A stretch of DNA of 64,000 nucleotides from Sapria himalayana (taxonomy: Eukaryota > Streptophyta > Magnoliopsida > Malpighiales > Rafflesiaceae). A program made the translations under genes and the position numbers. This document shows positions 24,468-38,100 of this stretch, in pieces. How positions within the stretch are numbered: the first letter of the stretch is position 1; the number at the start of each line of letters is the position of its first letter. The notes under the pieces are model-generated. The model did not search any database. It saw only the letters and a list, made by a program, of their open reading frames with translations, and had not been told where the DNA came from. The stretch covers positions 103,782 to 167,781 of the forward strand of contig JAREIK010003336.1 in the NCBI GenBank assembly GCA_029783825.1, given 5' to 3'.

Positions 24468-27400
24468 TTTCTATCTATATGTCTATTTGTCTATGTATCT
24501 ATCTATCAATTAGTCATTCTATCTTTTTGACTTATGTCTATATGGGTATCTATTTATCTATCTATCTCTATGTCTATATATCTATTTGTCTATCTGTCTA
24601 TTTGTCTGATTGTCTATTTGTTCATCTGTCTATCTGTATATCTATTTATCTTTCTATTTTTCTGTCTATTTTTCAAATATATATATTTATCTAAGTATCT
24701 ATTTGGCTATTTATGTATTTGTTTATATGTATATCTCTTTATCTATTTATCTATCTATTTATGTATTTATTAGTATGTCAATCAATCTTTCTATAAAGCA
24801 GACTATCTCTCGATCTATCAATTAGTATATCAGTCTATTAGTTTATCAGTTTATTAATTCATCTATCTAACTATCTTTCTATCTATTTATTTGTCTTTCT
24901 ATAAGCTTGTCTTTCGATGAATCTAACTATCTTCATTCTATCTCTCTATTTGTCTATCTATATACTAGTCTAGATCTCTATCTATTTATCTATCTATTTG
25001 TATATCTATTTTTCTCTATCTATCTATTTGTCTATTTTTATATATGTATAATTGTCTTTCTGTATAACTATTTATCTCTCTATCTGCCTCTCTATCTATT
25101 TGTCAATCTATATATCTATATATGTATCTAATTGTCTTTCTATCACCTATCTTTTTAATAATCTATCTATTTAATTTTTTAACTATGTATCTTTCTATAT
25201 GTCTCTTTATCTATCTATCTATATGTCTATCTTTCTATCTCACTATTTATCTATCTATATATCTTTATATCTCTTTCTCTATATATCTAACTATATATCT
25301 ATTTGTCTATCTATCTATTTAAATCTTTATCTATCTTTCTTTCTTTTTATCTGTCAATCTATTAATCTGTCTATTTGTATATCAATTTATTTGCATATTT
25401 GTTTATTTGCCTATATTTTTATATATTTATCTATATATATGTTTATTTATCTATTTTTTTATATAATTAATTATCTATAGATCTATCAGTTTATCTGTTT
25501 ATCTATGTATTAGTCAATCAATCTATCTGTCTATAAATATATAAATATATAAATATATAAATATAAATAATATATATATATATATATATATATATCAATT
25601 AATCTATCAATTTGTTTATCTATCTTTTTGTATATATATCTTTCAATCGATCTATATATATGTCTATATATTTATTAGTATAATAATCATTCTATCTATC
25701 TATTTCTCAGACTATCATTTTATCTATCTATCTGTCCATCTATATATGTGATTATAAGCTATTTATTAGTTTATCTATCTATTTAACTATCTATATATCT
25801 ATTTATTTATCAATCTATCAGTTTATCCTATCTTATTTTATGATTATCTATCTATATGTTTATCTGTCTATATGTCTATTTGTCAATCTATATATTTCTC
25901 TATTTATTTATTTGTCTATCTACCTATATATCCTTCACTAAATCTTTCAATCAATCAATCAATCTTTCTATCTCTTTATCTCTTTATATGTCTATATGTA
26001 TATATATCGATCTATCTCTCCGTCTTTCTATTTTTCTATCTGACTATTTGTCTATCTATCTATTTATCTAACTATATACCTCAATATATATTTATATCTA
26101 AGTGTCTATCTATCTATCTATCTGTCTACATGTCTATCAGTCTAAATCTCTATCTTTCTAATTATCTATATATCAATATGTTTATCTCTATATCTCTCTA
26201 TCTATATGTCTATCTATCTCTTTATCTTTCTATCATTCTTTCAATCTATTAGTCTATTTGTCTATTTTTCTATCTATCTATCTCTTTATATGTCTATCTT
26301 TCTATCTATCTATAATATCTATCTTTATTTCTTTCTATATGCCTATCTATAAATCTATCTATTTGTATATCAATATATTGGCATATTTATCTATATGTTA
26401 ATTTGACTATTTGTCTATATGGAAATCTATGTACCCATCAATCTATATATCTATCTATTTATATATTTATTTATTTATCTATTTATTAATATATTTATAT
26501 ATCTATCTGTTTATCTATCTATCTATAAATCTAAATGCTTACCTATTTAACTATATATTATTCTATCTATCTATCTTTATATTTGTATGACTCTCTATTT
26601 ATTTATTTGTCTATTTTTCTATATGTCTATCTATCTATATTATTTATTTATCTATCTATGTAAATATCTATCTATGTATATGTCTATCTATTGATCTATC
26701 AATCTATTTGTCAATCAACCAATCTATCTATATATCTATATACCTATATATCTATCTATCTCTCTCTTTATGTATAAGTCTATCTATCTATAAATCTATC
26801 TTTCTTTATTTCTCTCTCTATTTTTCTATATATCTACCATTCTATATCTCGATCTATTTATCTATCTATCTGTATATATATTTATCTCTATCTAACTATT
26901 TGTATATTTTTATATATGTATAATTGTCTTTCTGTATAATAATTTATCTTTCTATCTACCTATCTATCTATTTGTAAATCTATATATCTATATATGTATC
27001 TATATGTCTATCCATCTTCTGTCTCTTTATCTGTCTATCTGTTTATTTATCTATCTATGTATCTTTCTATATGTCTATCTATCTATGTATTTTTCTATCT
27101 ATCTATCAGTCAAGATATCTGTCTATTTATCTAAATATCTATCTATGTATCCATATGCCTATCTATCTAATTGTCTATCTATCTATCTATCTATATGTTT
27201 GTCTATATATATATATATATATCTCTCTCTCTCTAAATGTTTATATATCTATCTGTCTATCTATCTATGTATCAATCTATCTATTGATCTATCTATCTAC
27301 TATATATCTTTCTATCTATCTTTCTTTCCATCAATCAATCAATATATCTATCTAACTTTTTATCGATCTATCTATCTACCTATCAGTCAATTTATTCATT

Positions 27401-30400
27401 TATATATCTATCTATTTATCTAACCATATATCTATCTATCTTTATATCTTTCTAATTATCTATCAATTTATCTATATATCTTTCTTTCTTTGTATATTTT
27501 TTATTTCTTTTTTTATTTCTATCGATCAATCTATCTATCTACCTATCTACCGTGTATCAATAAATCTGTTATTGTGTCAATCTGTCAATCTGTCAATTTC
27601 TCGATTCATCTAGTTGTCTATCTATCTTTCTGTCTATTAGTCTATATGTCTCTATGACTATCTATCAATCGAACTAAATGACTAACTATCTTTCTATATA
27701 TCTATTTATTAATCTATTTTTATATTTATCTATCTAGCTATATATCTTTCTGTCTATGTATTTATATGTCTATTTATATATCAATCTATCTATATTTCTG
27801 TCAATCTGTCTATCTATCTATCTATATATCTATCTAATAATCTATATATCTATCTATCTATCTCTCTATTTATCTGGCTATCTATCTGTCTATGTATCTA
27901 TATATGTCTATATCTTTCTATCTATTTATATATATTTTTATTTGTTTATCTATCTATCTATCTATCTATCTCTCTTTCTATCTTTCATTCTTTATATCAA
28001 TCTATCTATCTATTTGTCCATCTATCTCTTTATCTGTCTATAAGTCTATCTATAAATCTATCTTTCTATCTCTTTTCTATCTGTCTATCTACCTATGTGC
28101 CTATCTATCTATATACCTATGTGCCTATCTGTCTATCTGGCTATTTATCAAATTATCTATTTGTTTTTCTATGTATCTATCAATCTGTCAATCTGTCAAT
28201 CTATCAATCTGTCTATATATTTATTTGACTATATGTCTAAATGTCTTTCTGTCTATCTATATATGTGGCTTTCTATCAATATATCTACCTATTTGTCTCT
28301 ATGTCTTTTATTCTATCTTTCTTTTTGTCAATCTGTCTATCTTTTTATCTATCTATCTAAATGTCTATCTGTCTACCTACCTACCTACCTATCTGTCTAT
28401 TTGTCAATTTCTGTATCTTCTTATATATCTATCTAGCTAGCTATCTTTCTCTCTCTATATATATATTACGATCTATCTTTCTATCTATATATTTAGCTAA
28501 CTATCTACTTTTCTATCAATATGTTGTCAATTTGTTTATCTATCTATCTATCAAAAGATATGTCTATGTATCTATCTACTTGTCTATCTATATCTATATA
28601 TTTGTCCGTCTGTCAATTTGTCTATAAATCTATCAATGTGGCTATATTTCTATCTGTCTATCTATTTATCTGTCTATCTGCCTATATACTCATATATTTA
28701 TTTATTTATCTATCTATCTATCTATATGTCTATATATCTATCTGTCTATCTATCTTTCTTTTTATTTATTTTTTTATATCTATCTATCTATGTATCATTT
28801 TATCAATCTGTATATCATTCTATCTCTTTCCCTATCTATCTATCTATCAATCTATCTATCTATCTATATTTATATCTATATATCAATCAATCTATCGATC
28901 TATCTATTTGACTATGTATATATCTTTTTAATATATCTATTAATCTACTATATCTATCTATATGCACGTCAATCAATCAATCTATCTATCTTTCTTTTTT
29001 TCTTTATATCGATCTATCAATCTATCTATCAATTAATCAATCAATATGTCTATTTATATATCTATCTATCAATGTATCTATTTAACAATATATTTTTGTA
29101 CTTATCTATCTGTCTGTCTGTCAATCTATCTTTTAATATATCCATCTTTCTTTATATATATATATATATATCTATCTATCTATTTATCTATCTATGTATC
29201 TATCTAACTTTATATCTATCTATCTAACTATAAGTCTATCTATCTTTTAAATATCTATGTATATATCTATTTATTTATCTATATATCTATCAATCTATCT
29301 ATTTGTCTATCTGTCTATGTATCTATCTATTTGTTTATTTATCTATTTATCGGTATATCTATATTTTGTTATATATATATATATATATATATATCTATCT
29401 ATCTATCTATCTATCTATATAAAATATATTTGCATGTATGTCAGTTTATCTATCTGTTTATCTTTCTATCTATTTATCTTTCTATCTCTATATCTATCTA
29501 TGTACCTATTCATCTATCTATTAAATTATGTATATATTTATCAAAATGTCTCTGTCTATTTGTCAATCTATCTATCTGTCAAAATATCTATATAGCTATC
29601 TATCTATCTATATATATGTTTATCTATTTATATGTCTATCTATCTGTCTATCTATCTATCTATCTATCTATTTCTAAGTTTATGTATATATGCATATATA
29701 AATATTTATGTCTAACTATATATCTATATATATATCTATGTGTCTGTCTATCTATCAATATAACTACATGTCTATCTCTCTATCTATCTAACTTTTTCTT
29801 TATTTATCTATCTATTTATTTTTCTATATACCTGTCTACATGTCTATCTGTCTAAATGACTATATGTCTATCTCTCTATATGTCTATTTGTCTATCTATC
29901 TATATGTCAATTTCTTTATATGTGAATCTATCTTTCTATCAATATGTCTATTTGTATATCTATCTCTATCTGTCTATCTATTTATTTACCTTTTTATTTA
30001 TCTATCTTTCTATTTGTCTATCTGTTATTTGTCTATATATCTAATAATCTTTCTACTATCATTTGTCTATATGTCTATCTATCTGTCTGTCTATTTGTCT
30101 ATTTGCCTTTCTATCTATCTATCTATTTTTCTATTTGTATATTTGTCTATCTCACCATCTATCAATCTATCTATCTATCCATCTATCAATTTTGTCTATC
30201 TGTCGATCTGTCTATCTATAAATTTATTAATGTATCTAGCTTTCTATATGTCTATATGTCTATCTATCTATCTATCAAACTATCAATCTTTCTATCTATC
30301 TAACTATCAATCTTTCTATCTATTATTAAATATCTATTTATTCTGTCTATCTATCTGTCTACCTATATATGTGTTTATAATCCATATATCTAACTATCTT

Positions 30401-31073
30401 TCTATCAATTTGTCTATCTTAATATCTACTAATCTCTCTATCTAACTATCTGTGAAACTATCTATCTTTTGTCTATATATCTTTCTATCTATCTGTCTAT
30501 TTGTCATCTCATCATCAATTAATCTATATATTTATCCATTTTTCAATCGGTCTATTTGTCTATCTATCTGTCAATCTATCAATCTCTCTATCTTTCTATA
30601 TGTTTATATGTATAAATATATATATATATATTAAATATTTATCTATCTATCTATCTACCTATTTATCTATACATCTATTTATCTATCTTTATATCAATTT
30701 ATCTATCTTTCTATCTGCAAATCTTTCGATCTGACTATCAATCAATCTGTCTATCTATATGTCTGTCTGTCTATTTATATATCTATATTTCTATCTATCT
30801 ATCTGTCTATCATTCTTTCCATCTATCTACCTTTATGTTTATTTATTTATATATCTATCTATTTGTCTATTAATCTACTTACCCATATACCTATCTGTCC
30901 ATCCTTCTTTCTATATATCGTTCTATTAGTCTACATGTCTATTTGTCTATCTATTTATCTTTATATATGTCTATCTATCTTTCTATACATCTATCAATAT
31001 GTCTATCTATCTATCACTCTATATTTCTATTTATCTATCTGTCTATATCTATATTTATCTATCTATAATAATT
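23986..31073. repeat. TCTA tetranucleotide satellite, block A'
   Basis: Continuation of block A after the DUF4283 island, about 7.1 kb with the same variants and polarity (TCTA on the plus strand). Embedded AT-only stretches occur near 25540-25595. A duplicated segment is seen at 25000-25200 and 26870-27070. The equal polarity and composition on both sides of the island support a simple insertion into one array. Confidence 0.95.
25000..27070. repeat. Duplicated satellite segments, offset 1,872 bp
   Basis: TATATGTATAATTGTCTTTC occurs at 25041 and 26913, and ATGTATCTTTCTATATGTCT at 25185 and 27057, both exactly 1,872 bp apart. Similarity covers about 200 bp around each and then fades. Confidence 0.7.
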
Positions 31074-31460
31074 ACCTACAAATATTTTGCTAGGAATATA
31101 TTCCATTTCTAAATTGCAAGGGATTAGCTAGGGAATTGCGAGAGTTGTTTGGTTTTACATTGAATAACAAATTTTTAATGGATTTGTGACAGATTAGAGA
31201 CAGAAATTTTTGATTGAAAAATTTCCCTAGCTATTATTGTCGTAGAATTTTTCACAAAGAATGGCGGAAATTTTAACAATGACTTTAGATACGGATATTT
31301 TCTATCTACTTAACTCAAGAAAAAAAACACTCGCTAAATCATTCTCTATAAATTTTTTTTACAATTATATATTAAATGCAAGCAATTCATCCTTAATTAA
31401 TAATATTTACAAAATATATACATTTAGCTTGAAATTTTCCCTAGCTATTTACCTAAGGAT
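31074..31460. repeat. Left subterminal region of the outer CACTA element
   Basis: Motifs GCTAGG, AAGGGATTAGCTAGGGAAT, AAAAATTTCCCTAGCTATT (about 31217) and ATTTTCCCTAGCTATTT (about 31434) recur in both orientations. The same motif family fills the subterminal zones at 34703-35010 and 50584-50890. Confidence 0.6.
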
Positions 31461-32458
31461 TATTTCTATCATTAATCTATTCTGAATTATTTTATTTTTT
31501 TATATTATTTGTTTTAATTTTTGATGTAATTTTTTATATTAAAGGTTTGTCATGGTTTATAGATTAGGGTTCCTTGAAAGATGCCTTCTCATATAATAAT
31601 AAAAATTGGATATTATAAATATATAATTACAAAAATATATAAATACAAATAAAAATTTATTTTAATAAAGCCTAACTTAACTATATATAGAATTATAAAA
31701 TATTATAAATATTTACAAAATAATATTTGATTTAATTAAAAAATAAATTTAAATATCTGTATTAATAAAAACATTAAATAATTAATTCTATAATTATAAA
31801 CAATTTTTAAATTTATTGAATTAATAAATTAATATACATAAACATTTGTATTAATAAAAGATTAAAATTATTATTTGTATGATTATAAAAAAATATTTAT
31901 AAAAAATATAAAATAATGAATATATTTATATTAATAAAACTGTAATAAAACTATTTTTATGATTATAGGAACCTTAAAAAAATTATTTACAAAAAAATTT
32001 GAATTTTTAAAATAACACTTCAAGTGTTATAAAAAAAATAATCTCCAAGTGTTTATTAAAAGAACACTTCAAGTGTTTTTTAGAGTTTCATTTTTTTTAA
32101 AAAATATTACTAATGATAATTTTTTTTGTCCTAAAAATACTTAATATAATTTTTTGCCTTATTAACACATATGAAAAGTTCTATCAAATTCACCTTAGTT
32201 TATTTGAATTCATGTTTTATTTTTTCCCTAACTAAAATTTTTAATAATTAAACCATTGCATAAGATTTTGATTATTAGCTTTTTATATTCTATTCTTATT
32301 AAAATAATAAATATATATCTTTATGATCTTCTCATTATAAGTTAATTTAGGATTTTTATAAATTTTAAAATATATCAAATAATATAAAATTTTATGACTA
32401 TAATTTTTTTTCTTATTATATTCATAAAATTATATTGAATTCACAAAAAATTATAACC

Positions 32459-32493
<35 letters not shown>

Positions 32494-32540
32494 TATATAT
32501 ATATTATTTATTTTATGGTCATAAATAAAATCCTAAAAGT
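31461..32540. other. AT-rich spacer
   Basis: No coding or RNA feature is seen. It is mostly A/T tracts with a TA run (32462-32489). Two copies of the palindrome AACACTTCAAGTGTT lie at 32014-32028 and 32063-32077. Confidence 0.7.
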
Positions 32541-32554
32541 CACATGTGTTCACT

Positions 32555-32594
32555 GTTCATCACAGTTCCTTTCGGGAGAGGAACTATGATGAAC
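32555..32594. repeat. Inverted repeat (15-bp arms)
   Basis: GTTCATCACAGTTCC (32555-32569) and GGAACTATGATGAAC (32580-32594) pair with one mismatch around a 10-base loop. It could be the tip of a decayed small inverted-repeat element; no function can be given. Confidence 0.75.
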
Positions 32595-32599
32595 ATAGT

Positions 32600-32740
32600 T
32601 TCGTGCACCAAGTCGTGAGCAGATGATGAGCATAAAAACTTAAAACTCATCTAGTATTTTTTTTTATGCACTAGGTCATGAGCATAAAAACCTAAAACTC
32701 GCCTTGGATTTTTTTTGTGCACTAGGTCGTGAGCATTGCA
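32600..32740. repeat. Direct repeats of about 55-60 bp
   Basis: The phrase GCAC(C/T)A(A/G)GTC(G/A)TGAGCA followed by AAAAACCTAAAACTC and a T tract appears two to three times (about 32605, 32668, 32719). It forms a short degenerate tandem array just downstream of the HD-Zip pseudogene. Confidence 0.7.
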
Positions 32741-32859
32741 AGTTACCACTTCCAGTTTGAAGTAGATAGCAACTAATTCAGAGGCGAGGATGTGTGCTTT
32801 CGTAATCTTCAACCCCATTCCATGTCTGTATGTATTAATCCATGATTCCATGCTTGACT

Positions 32860-33500
32860 ATCGTAATTTGATATATGATTTGCTACAATTTTTCAACCTG
32901 ATAGAAGAAATCCTAGAATCCAAACTATTACCATCCTTCAGGATCGCACTCGAATCACTATCTAATAATCCACTCTTAAACTCTTTCTAGTCTATTTCTA
33001 GTAAAAGAACCTCCCCCTTGTTGAACAAGCTACTAGTCTCCGTGTTTTCAGCATTAAGGTGTGCCTTTAGTTCCCTAATTTGTTTTATCAAGGCTTCATG
33101 ATAATGTTTAAGGGCTTCATAATTGAGCTTCAGTGAGTCATTATTTGCTTTTAGGAGGCCATAATATCATTCTAAATGCTTGGTTTTCTACCTAGCATGG
33201 TGGTTTTAGAACCAAACAACTATTTGTCTTGGATGCAAGCCAAGTTCATGAGCCAGTTTTTTTTCCTCTTTGGTTCAAGCTTGTTTTCCACTTCAAAGTT
33301 TTTCTTCATTGCCTTCACTTGATCTATCTTTAGGAATCTCTTCTTTTCTCTACTCCCATTTCTTAATTCTTCTACACATCCTTTTTCATCAAATCCATCA
33401 AAAAAACATTGGTATTCTATTCTGCAAACATGATTATTATTGTTGTTGCTTCTTTGACTATAAAGATTTCGTTCTAGTGTAGATGGGGATATTGAAATGA
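32860..33500 (-). pseudogene. HD-Zip class I homeodomain-leucine zipper pseudogene
   Basis: On the minus strand, FFDGFDEKGCVEE leads into the homeodomain (REKKRFLKIDQVKAMKKNFE, then EVENKLEPKRKK). After a frameshift comes LAHELGLHPRQIVVWF, a stop in place of the conserved Gln, and NHHARWKTKHLE. The leucine zipper follows directly (YGLLKANNDSLKLNYEALK, then LIKQIRELKAHL), and a C-terminal piece contains LDSDSSAILKDG. Homeodomain and zipper with this spacing define plant HD-Zip I regulators; the helix-3 recognition residues are altered. No intron is visible through homeodomain and zipper, so retrocopy origin is possible. At least one frameshift and several stops make it non-functional. It lies inside the outer CACTA unit. 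Confidence 0.85.
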
Positions 33501-33564
33501 AAGCACAAAGGGAATTAGCGATGGCAAATCTTATCATAAGTGGATGCAAATAGGGGAGCAGCAT

Positions 33565-34284
33565 GTATTATTTTGAATGCAAGAATGACAAGGCATAACA
33601 TTTATCTTGCCACACATGAGTTTTTGTGCACAAAGGCAGACAAGTTCAATGTATGTAAATCAGGAAAAAAAGATATGTTAGATTTCTGCTCACTCGATGT
33701 CCATCTATATTAGAAAAAAATGGTTCAATGGAGAAAATTATTGTAGAAAAACCTACTGGAGAATCTATAGGCTTAGCTATGTCTAGCCCCTAGAGATATT
33801 AGTAGCGGGGGAGGGGGGGACATTATTCATGTTATCTATAAGTGATAATCACTACCTGGATCTCTTTTTGCTGCATACAATCTTCACGATCAACTAAACT
33901 AATTTTGAAATATTGTTGAATTAGAATAATTTAGTTTACCTTTTATTAATCACCACCTAATAATTTTTACAAACTAAAAAGATATGCAGACTTCTATCTG
34001 TATGATATATTTTTATGATGATGTAACTTCAATTCAAGAATGTAATAACTATTATCTACCATATAATGATGGAAGTTCAACTATGAATGGTGAGCTATAG
34101 AAGAACAACATGCCCTATAAGGTGAAATCATTTGGAAATGCCATAAACAGATAAAGCAGTGGGTCATTATTATTTTTTAATCATCTTGTTACTTCTTTTC
34201 TGATTTTATTTCTCATAGATGTGGATTCTTCACAGCCATGGGTATTGTTCTACTATTTGAAGTTATTTCTGTGTTATGATCTCT
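33565..34284. other. Unassigned spacer between HD-Zip and AP-4 sigma fragments
   Basis: No family was recognised. A G-run (GGGGGAGGGGGGGAC, about 33808) is the only compositional oddity. The missing first exons of AP-4 sigma were looked for here and not seen. Confidence 0.5.
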
Positions 34285-34583
34285 TTGTGGAACTCATTTG
34301 TGGAGCATCATAACTACAAAATCGTATACCAGTGCCATGCATCTTTATTTATCCTGGTTGGCATTGACAACGATGAAGTAAGTTCCTATCACATCTACAA
34401 AGTTCTATTTCAAGTTGAGCCGGATCAATTTGTTTTGATTTTTTGTTTTTTGTTTTGTTTTTCTATTAAATGAGCAACGATATTAGTGACTAGAATCATA
34501 AATGTTGCATAATGAGCTTGCGATTTTAGAATTCATACATCTATTAGTTGAAACAATGGATCATCATTTTGTGAATGTGGCAG
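34285..34583 (+). pseudogene. AP-4 complex sigma subunit, internal exons (5' part of a split fragment)
   Basis: Two exons are visible. The first (about 34285-34377) gives FVEHHNYKIVYQCHASLF then ILVGIDNDE and ends at a GTAAGT donor. The second (about 34511-34583) gives NELAILEFIHLLVETMD then HHFVNVA before a GT. This is the central part of the AP-4 sigma adaptin, the small subunit of a clathrin-independent coat for vesicles leaving the trans-Golgi network. The N-terminal exons are not seen. The next exon is 14 kb away at 48592-48725, beyond the inner CACTA element. Confidence 0.75.
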
Positions 34584-34702
34584 TGTTGAACTGCAACACG
34601 ATGAACTTATCTACCTCATCTTTCAATTCTTCACATGAAGTAATTTAATTTAGTTTTTTTTAATTATGATTTCTTAATAGTCAATATGAGTTCGACATCA
34701 TG

Positions 34703-35010
34703 CACCATAAGAAAAATCCCAAACAGCTAGGGAAAATTCTTTAGAAAAATGGGGGTTTTTCATCGCTAAAGTAGATATAATAATGGATTAATGATGGAAC
34801 CTTTCCTAATCTAAAGTGCTTGTCATAAAAATTAACGAGTACTATATTCCATAGCAAAATTAACGAGGGAAATTTTAAAGCAAAATTAGCGAGGTAAATT
34901 TCTAAAGCAAAATTAGCGAGGGAAAATTCCCTAGCTAAATTAGCGGAAAAATTTTCGTAGCTAAATTAGTGAGGGAAAACCCCTAGCTATTTTCATTCCA
35001 AATTTATTTT
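34703..35010. repeat. TIR and subterminal repeats of the inner CACTA element
   Basis: After the TIR come motifs CAGCTAGGGAAAATTC, three units of 27 bp starting GCAAAATTA(A/G)CGAGG at 34853, 34880 and 34907, and then TTCCCTAGCTAAATTAGCGG and CCCTAGCTATTTTCATTCC (about 34981). The last phrase recurs inverted at the right end of the outer unit (about 50580). Such subterminal repeats are the binding sites of TNPA in En/Spm. Confidence 0.75.
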
Positions 35011-35189
35011 TACATTTTTAATTTTTTAATAAAATTTAATTACATATTTTTTAATTTTTATATTAAATTTAATAAAAATATAAACTATAAACCAATATTT
35101 ATAATTAATAAAAAATAAAATCAGTTAATAAAATATTCTAATTCAATATGTTACATAGTTAAAATAGAAACATAACAAAACTTGATTAC

Positions 35190-38100
35190 ATCTTATTCTT
35201 CATCAATGTATCTAATGGCAGTGTCTACAATATAATCAGTCTATGAAATTAACGTTGCTTTCTTTTCCCCAGCTCCTCAAAATATGCGTACTACTCTAGC
35301 ACCTAAGCATGTTCCTCCACGGCCATCTGCATTGCTTCCTTTAGTTATAGTTTGCATTTCCTCTCCCCCTCCAACTCCTTCCTTGTATCTGTAATTTCTC
35401 TTTTTGTATCTAGCTGCACTTCCAACATCATTTTTTTAACCTTGCAATCAGTTACATGTATGTATACTTGTTCATGTATGTATGTGCTTGTGTGTGTGTG
35501 TCTAAACACAGACACATGTACTTTCATGCAAATACACATACCATCAAAGACAACAGAAGGAAATATTCTAGGGATTATAAAACACACATATAGGTCTCTC
35601 AGGCATGGTAAGCATCTTCTAGTTTTTTGTCCTCTGGTAATCCTTGCAGATAGAGAATATTGTTACACCTGCATATGGAGCATAACATACTATATTTACA
35701 AACTAATAAAGAACACAACACAATGTTGCTGATAAACAGATAGACTAGAGCATACAACACCAACTACCATTTGCTAGAAATTTCACACAACGAGATAAAC
35801 ATAAGCTTATTTTTAAATTCCGAATCAAGATTTCTCCAAGATTTCCTGTGAACTGCCCATCAACATATTCTTCTGTGTTTCCCAGCTTCACGCATCAGTC
35901 CAGGGTTAATTATAAGAAAGTTAGAAAGTGACAAACAAAAGGGAAATGGAAGTTTAAATGACAACATGCTGCATGGTATTGAATTTTTTCACACCTGTAG
36001 GTTCATATAGGAATCCACCGAAGAAAGGAAACCTAAAAAAAATCAAAGAAAAAAAAATGAGAAAAAAAACTGCAATGCATAGGAAAAGAACACAAGGTAG
36101 CTCACCTTTGTATTCCATTCCCCACTTGTGTTTTACAATGATCGACTTCACAGTCAAGTTGTTAAGAAAAGGCTTGGGATTAATGGGGATGGTCTGCAAT
36201 ATTCAGCAATAAAAAAACTAATGAATGGTGCTTTCATGCATGTATCCATTAGATATTTCTTTATATATACTTAAAAATGTATAGGCATGTATATATGCAA
36301 TATATATGCATACAGCATGAATATAGTATAACTATATGTGTTCAGACACACACACCCGCACACACTATTTTCTTATCTTTATATATTTCTCTATCTTGTC
36401 CATATATTGTACCTTTCTAGTTAAACTGAACCATTGATGCATAGAAATGGTCATTACCAAAAAAATAAAATTTTTGGTTAAGTAGAGAACATGGCACCTA
36501 GCAAAACATAAGCAATATCACAACCATCATGCTCATCAATAAGATAGTTATATATAGTATATATGTGCATATAATATTGTAGTGTATATGTACATATACC
36601 GAGTATAAATGTACATATATATTATAGTATATATGTACATATACACTGTAGTATATATACATATACACTAGAGTATATATGGATGTCTAATAGATATAGA
36701 ACAGTAGGTATAGATATAATATAGAACATGTAAAGTATTATCCCATTTATCCTTCACAAAGAATGCACAAAACATCACTATCAATATTAATAAGAAATTC
36801 AAATATTATTTGAATTTTTGAAAATATATCTAAAAACTCTTAGAGGAAAACCTGTAAGACAAGCCACGAACCATGCTAGGCACATGAAAGTTCACATCCT
36901 GCCTCCCTGCAACCAGAACTCTCTCCTAGTCCCAAGGCATATAAGGGGGTTGCTCTACCCCGCCACTCCCCGTAGCACCATGCTCCCATGCGGCTTTCCT
37001 AGAATGTTTCTTCTTCTTTCTGTGTGGTTGACCCAATGATTTTGATCATTTAGCTTCATTGTGTTTGTCCATAAACCTTATAGTTTATACTGATATATGG
37101 TTCTTCTCTTGGTTCGAAGCAAGAGCCCCATCACTTCGTTGTATGCGACAACGTAACTATAGAATAGTTCATTGTTGCACACATCCATGGTTGTAAACAA
37201 TTCAAACTACACTCCATAAAAATAATATGCACTCCATTAAAACAAAAAACATTCACAGATATATAAAAATAGTAATTATAGACATGAACAAACATGAATC
37301 TCAATTGATAGTTATATAACTTCAATAATATCTAAAAGATGGCCAACAATGATGTTTAGAGAGAGAAAGAGAGTACAAGAATAAAATATTTTAGAAAAAA
37401 TGAAGATGATAATAGCTCAGCCTCTTTGATCTAGCATAGATTAGTAAATATGGAACCCATCCATAGGAAGGACCATGACAATGTCTGAAGGCTTTGAACC
37501 AGAATTTATCCATGCATCTTACATCAAATTTCTTACAAAGATTCATGATTAGGTTAATTGGCAAAGCAAAGAAAAAACCATAATAAAGAAAAATGATGCC
37601 ACCAAAAAAGTCTCATCCTATTTAGCTACACATAGACAAAAATCAAAAATAGTTCAGAAATAATTCTGATACAAATTCATCCTCATAATTAGTTGGTACA
37701 TTTGTGCTAGCCTTTCCTGCATAGTTTTGTAGCTGGATCTCAGAATGTTATCTATCATGTCAAGGCCACTAACTATGACTCCATATAGGGCATATACTAT
37801 TGGATTACATTCTTAATTTCTTTCATCTAATCACTCATTTCTTTCATCTCTTCATTCATTTCTTTCATTTGTTGCACTTCTTCCTTCCAATGAGTAATCT
37901 TCTCATCCTTCTCTTTTTTCATTTCCTGTATTTTTCCTTAAAATGCGAAATCTACTCATCATTCTCTTTCTTTTGGTCTCCATAATTTCAAAATGTTAAT
38001 TTGTTTCCAATACATATTGTTCGACCGCCTCACCCACCATTACTGTGACAAATGAATTAGAAGCATGACTGCTACAACAAAATGTCACTCCCTTCGAGCC

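Noticed and set aside
15057..31073. Dozens of long plus-strand open frames rich in Ser, Ile, Tyr and Leu
   Set aside because: A TCTA repeat reads as Ser-Ile-Tyr-Leu in all three plus frames with no stop, while the minus strand meets TAG repeatedly. The frames overlap in several phases and follow the repeat, so they reflect sequence composition, not genes or membrane proteins.
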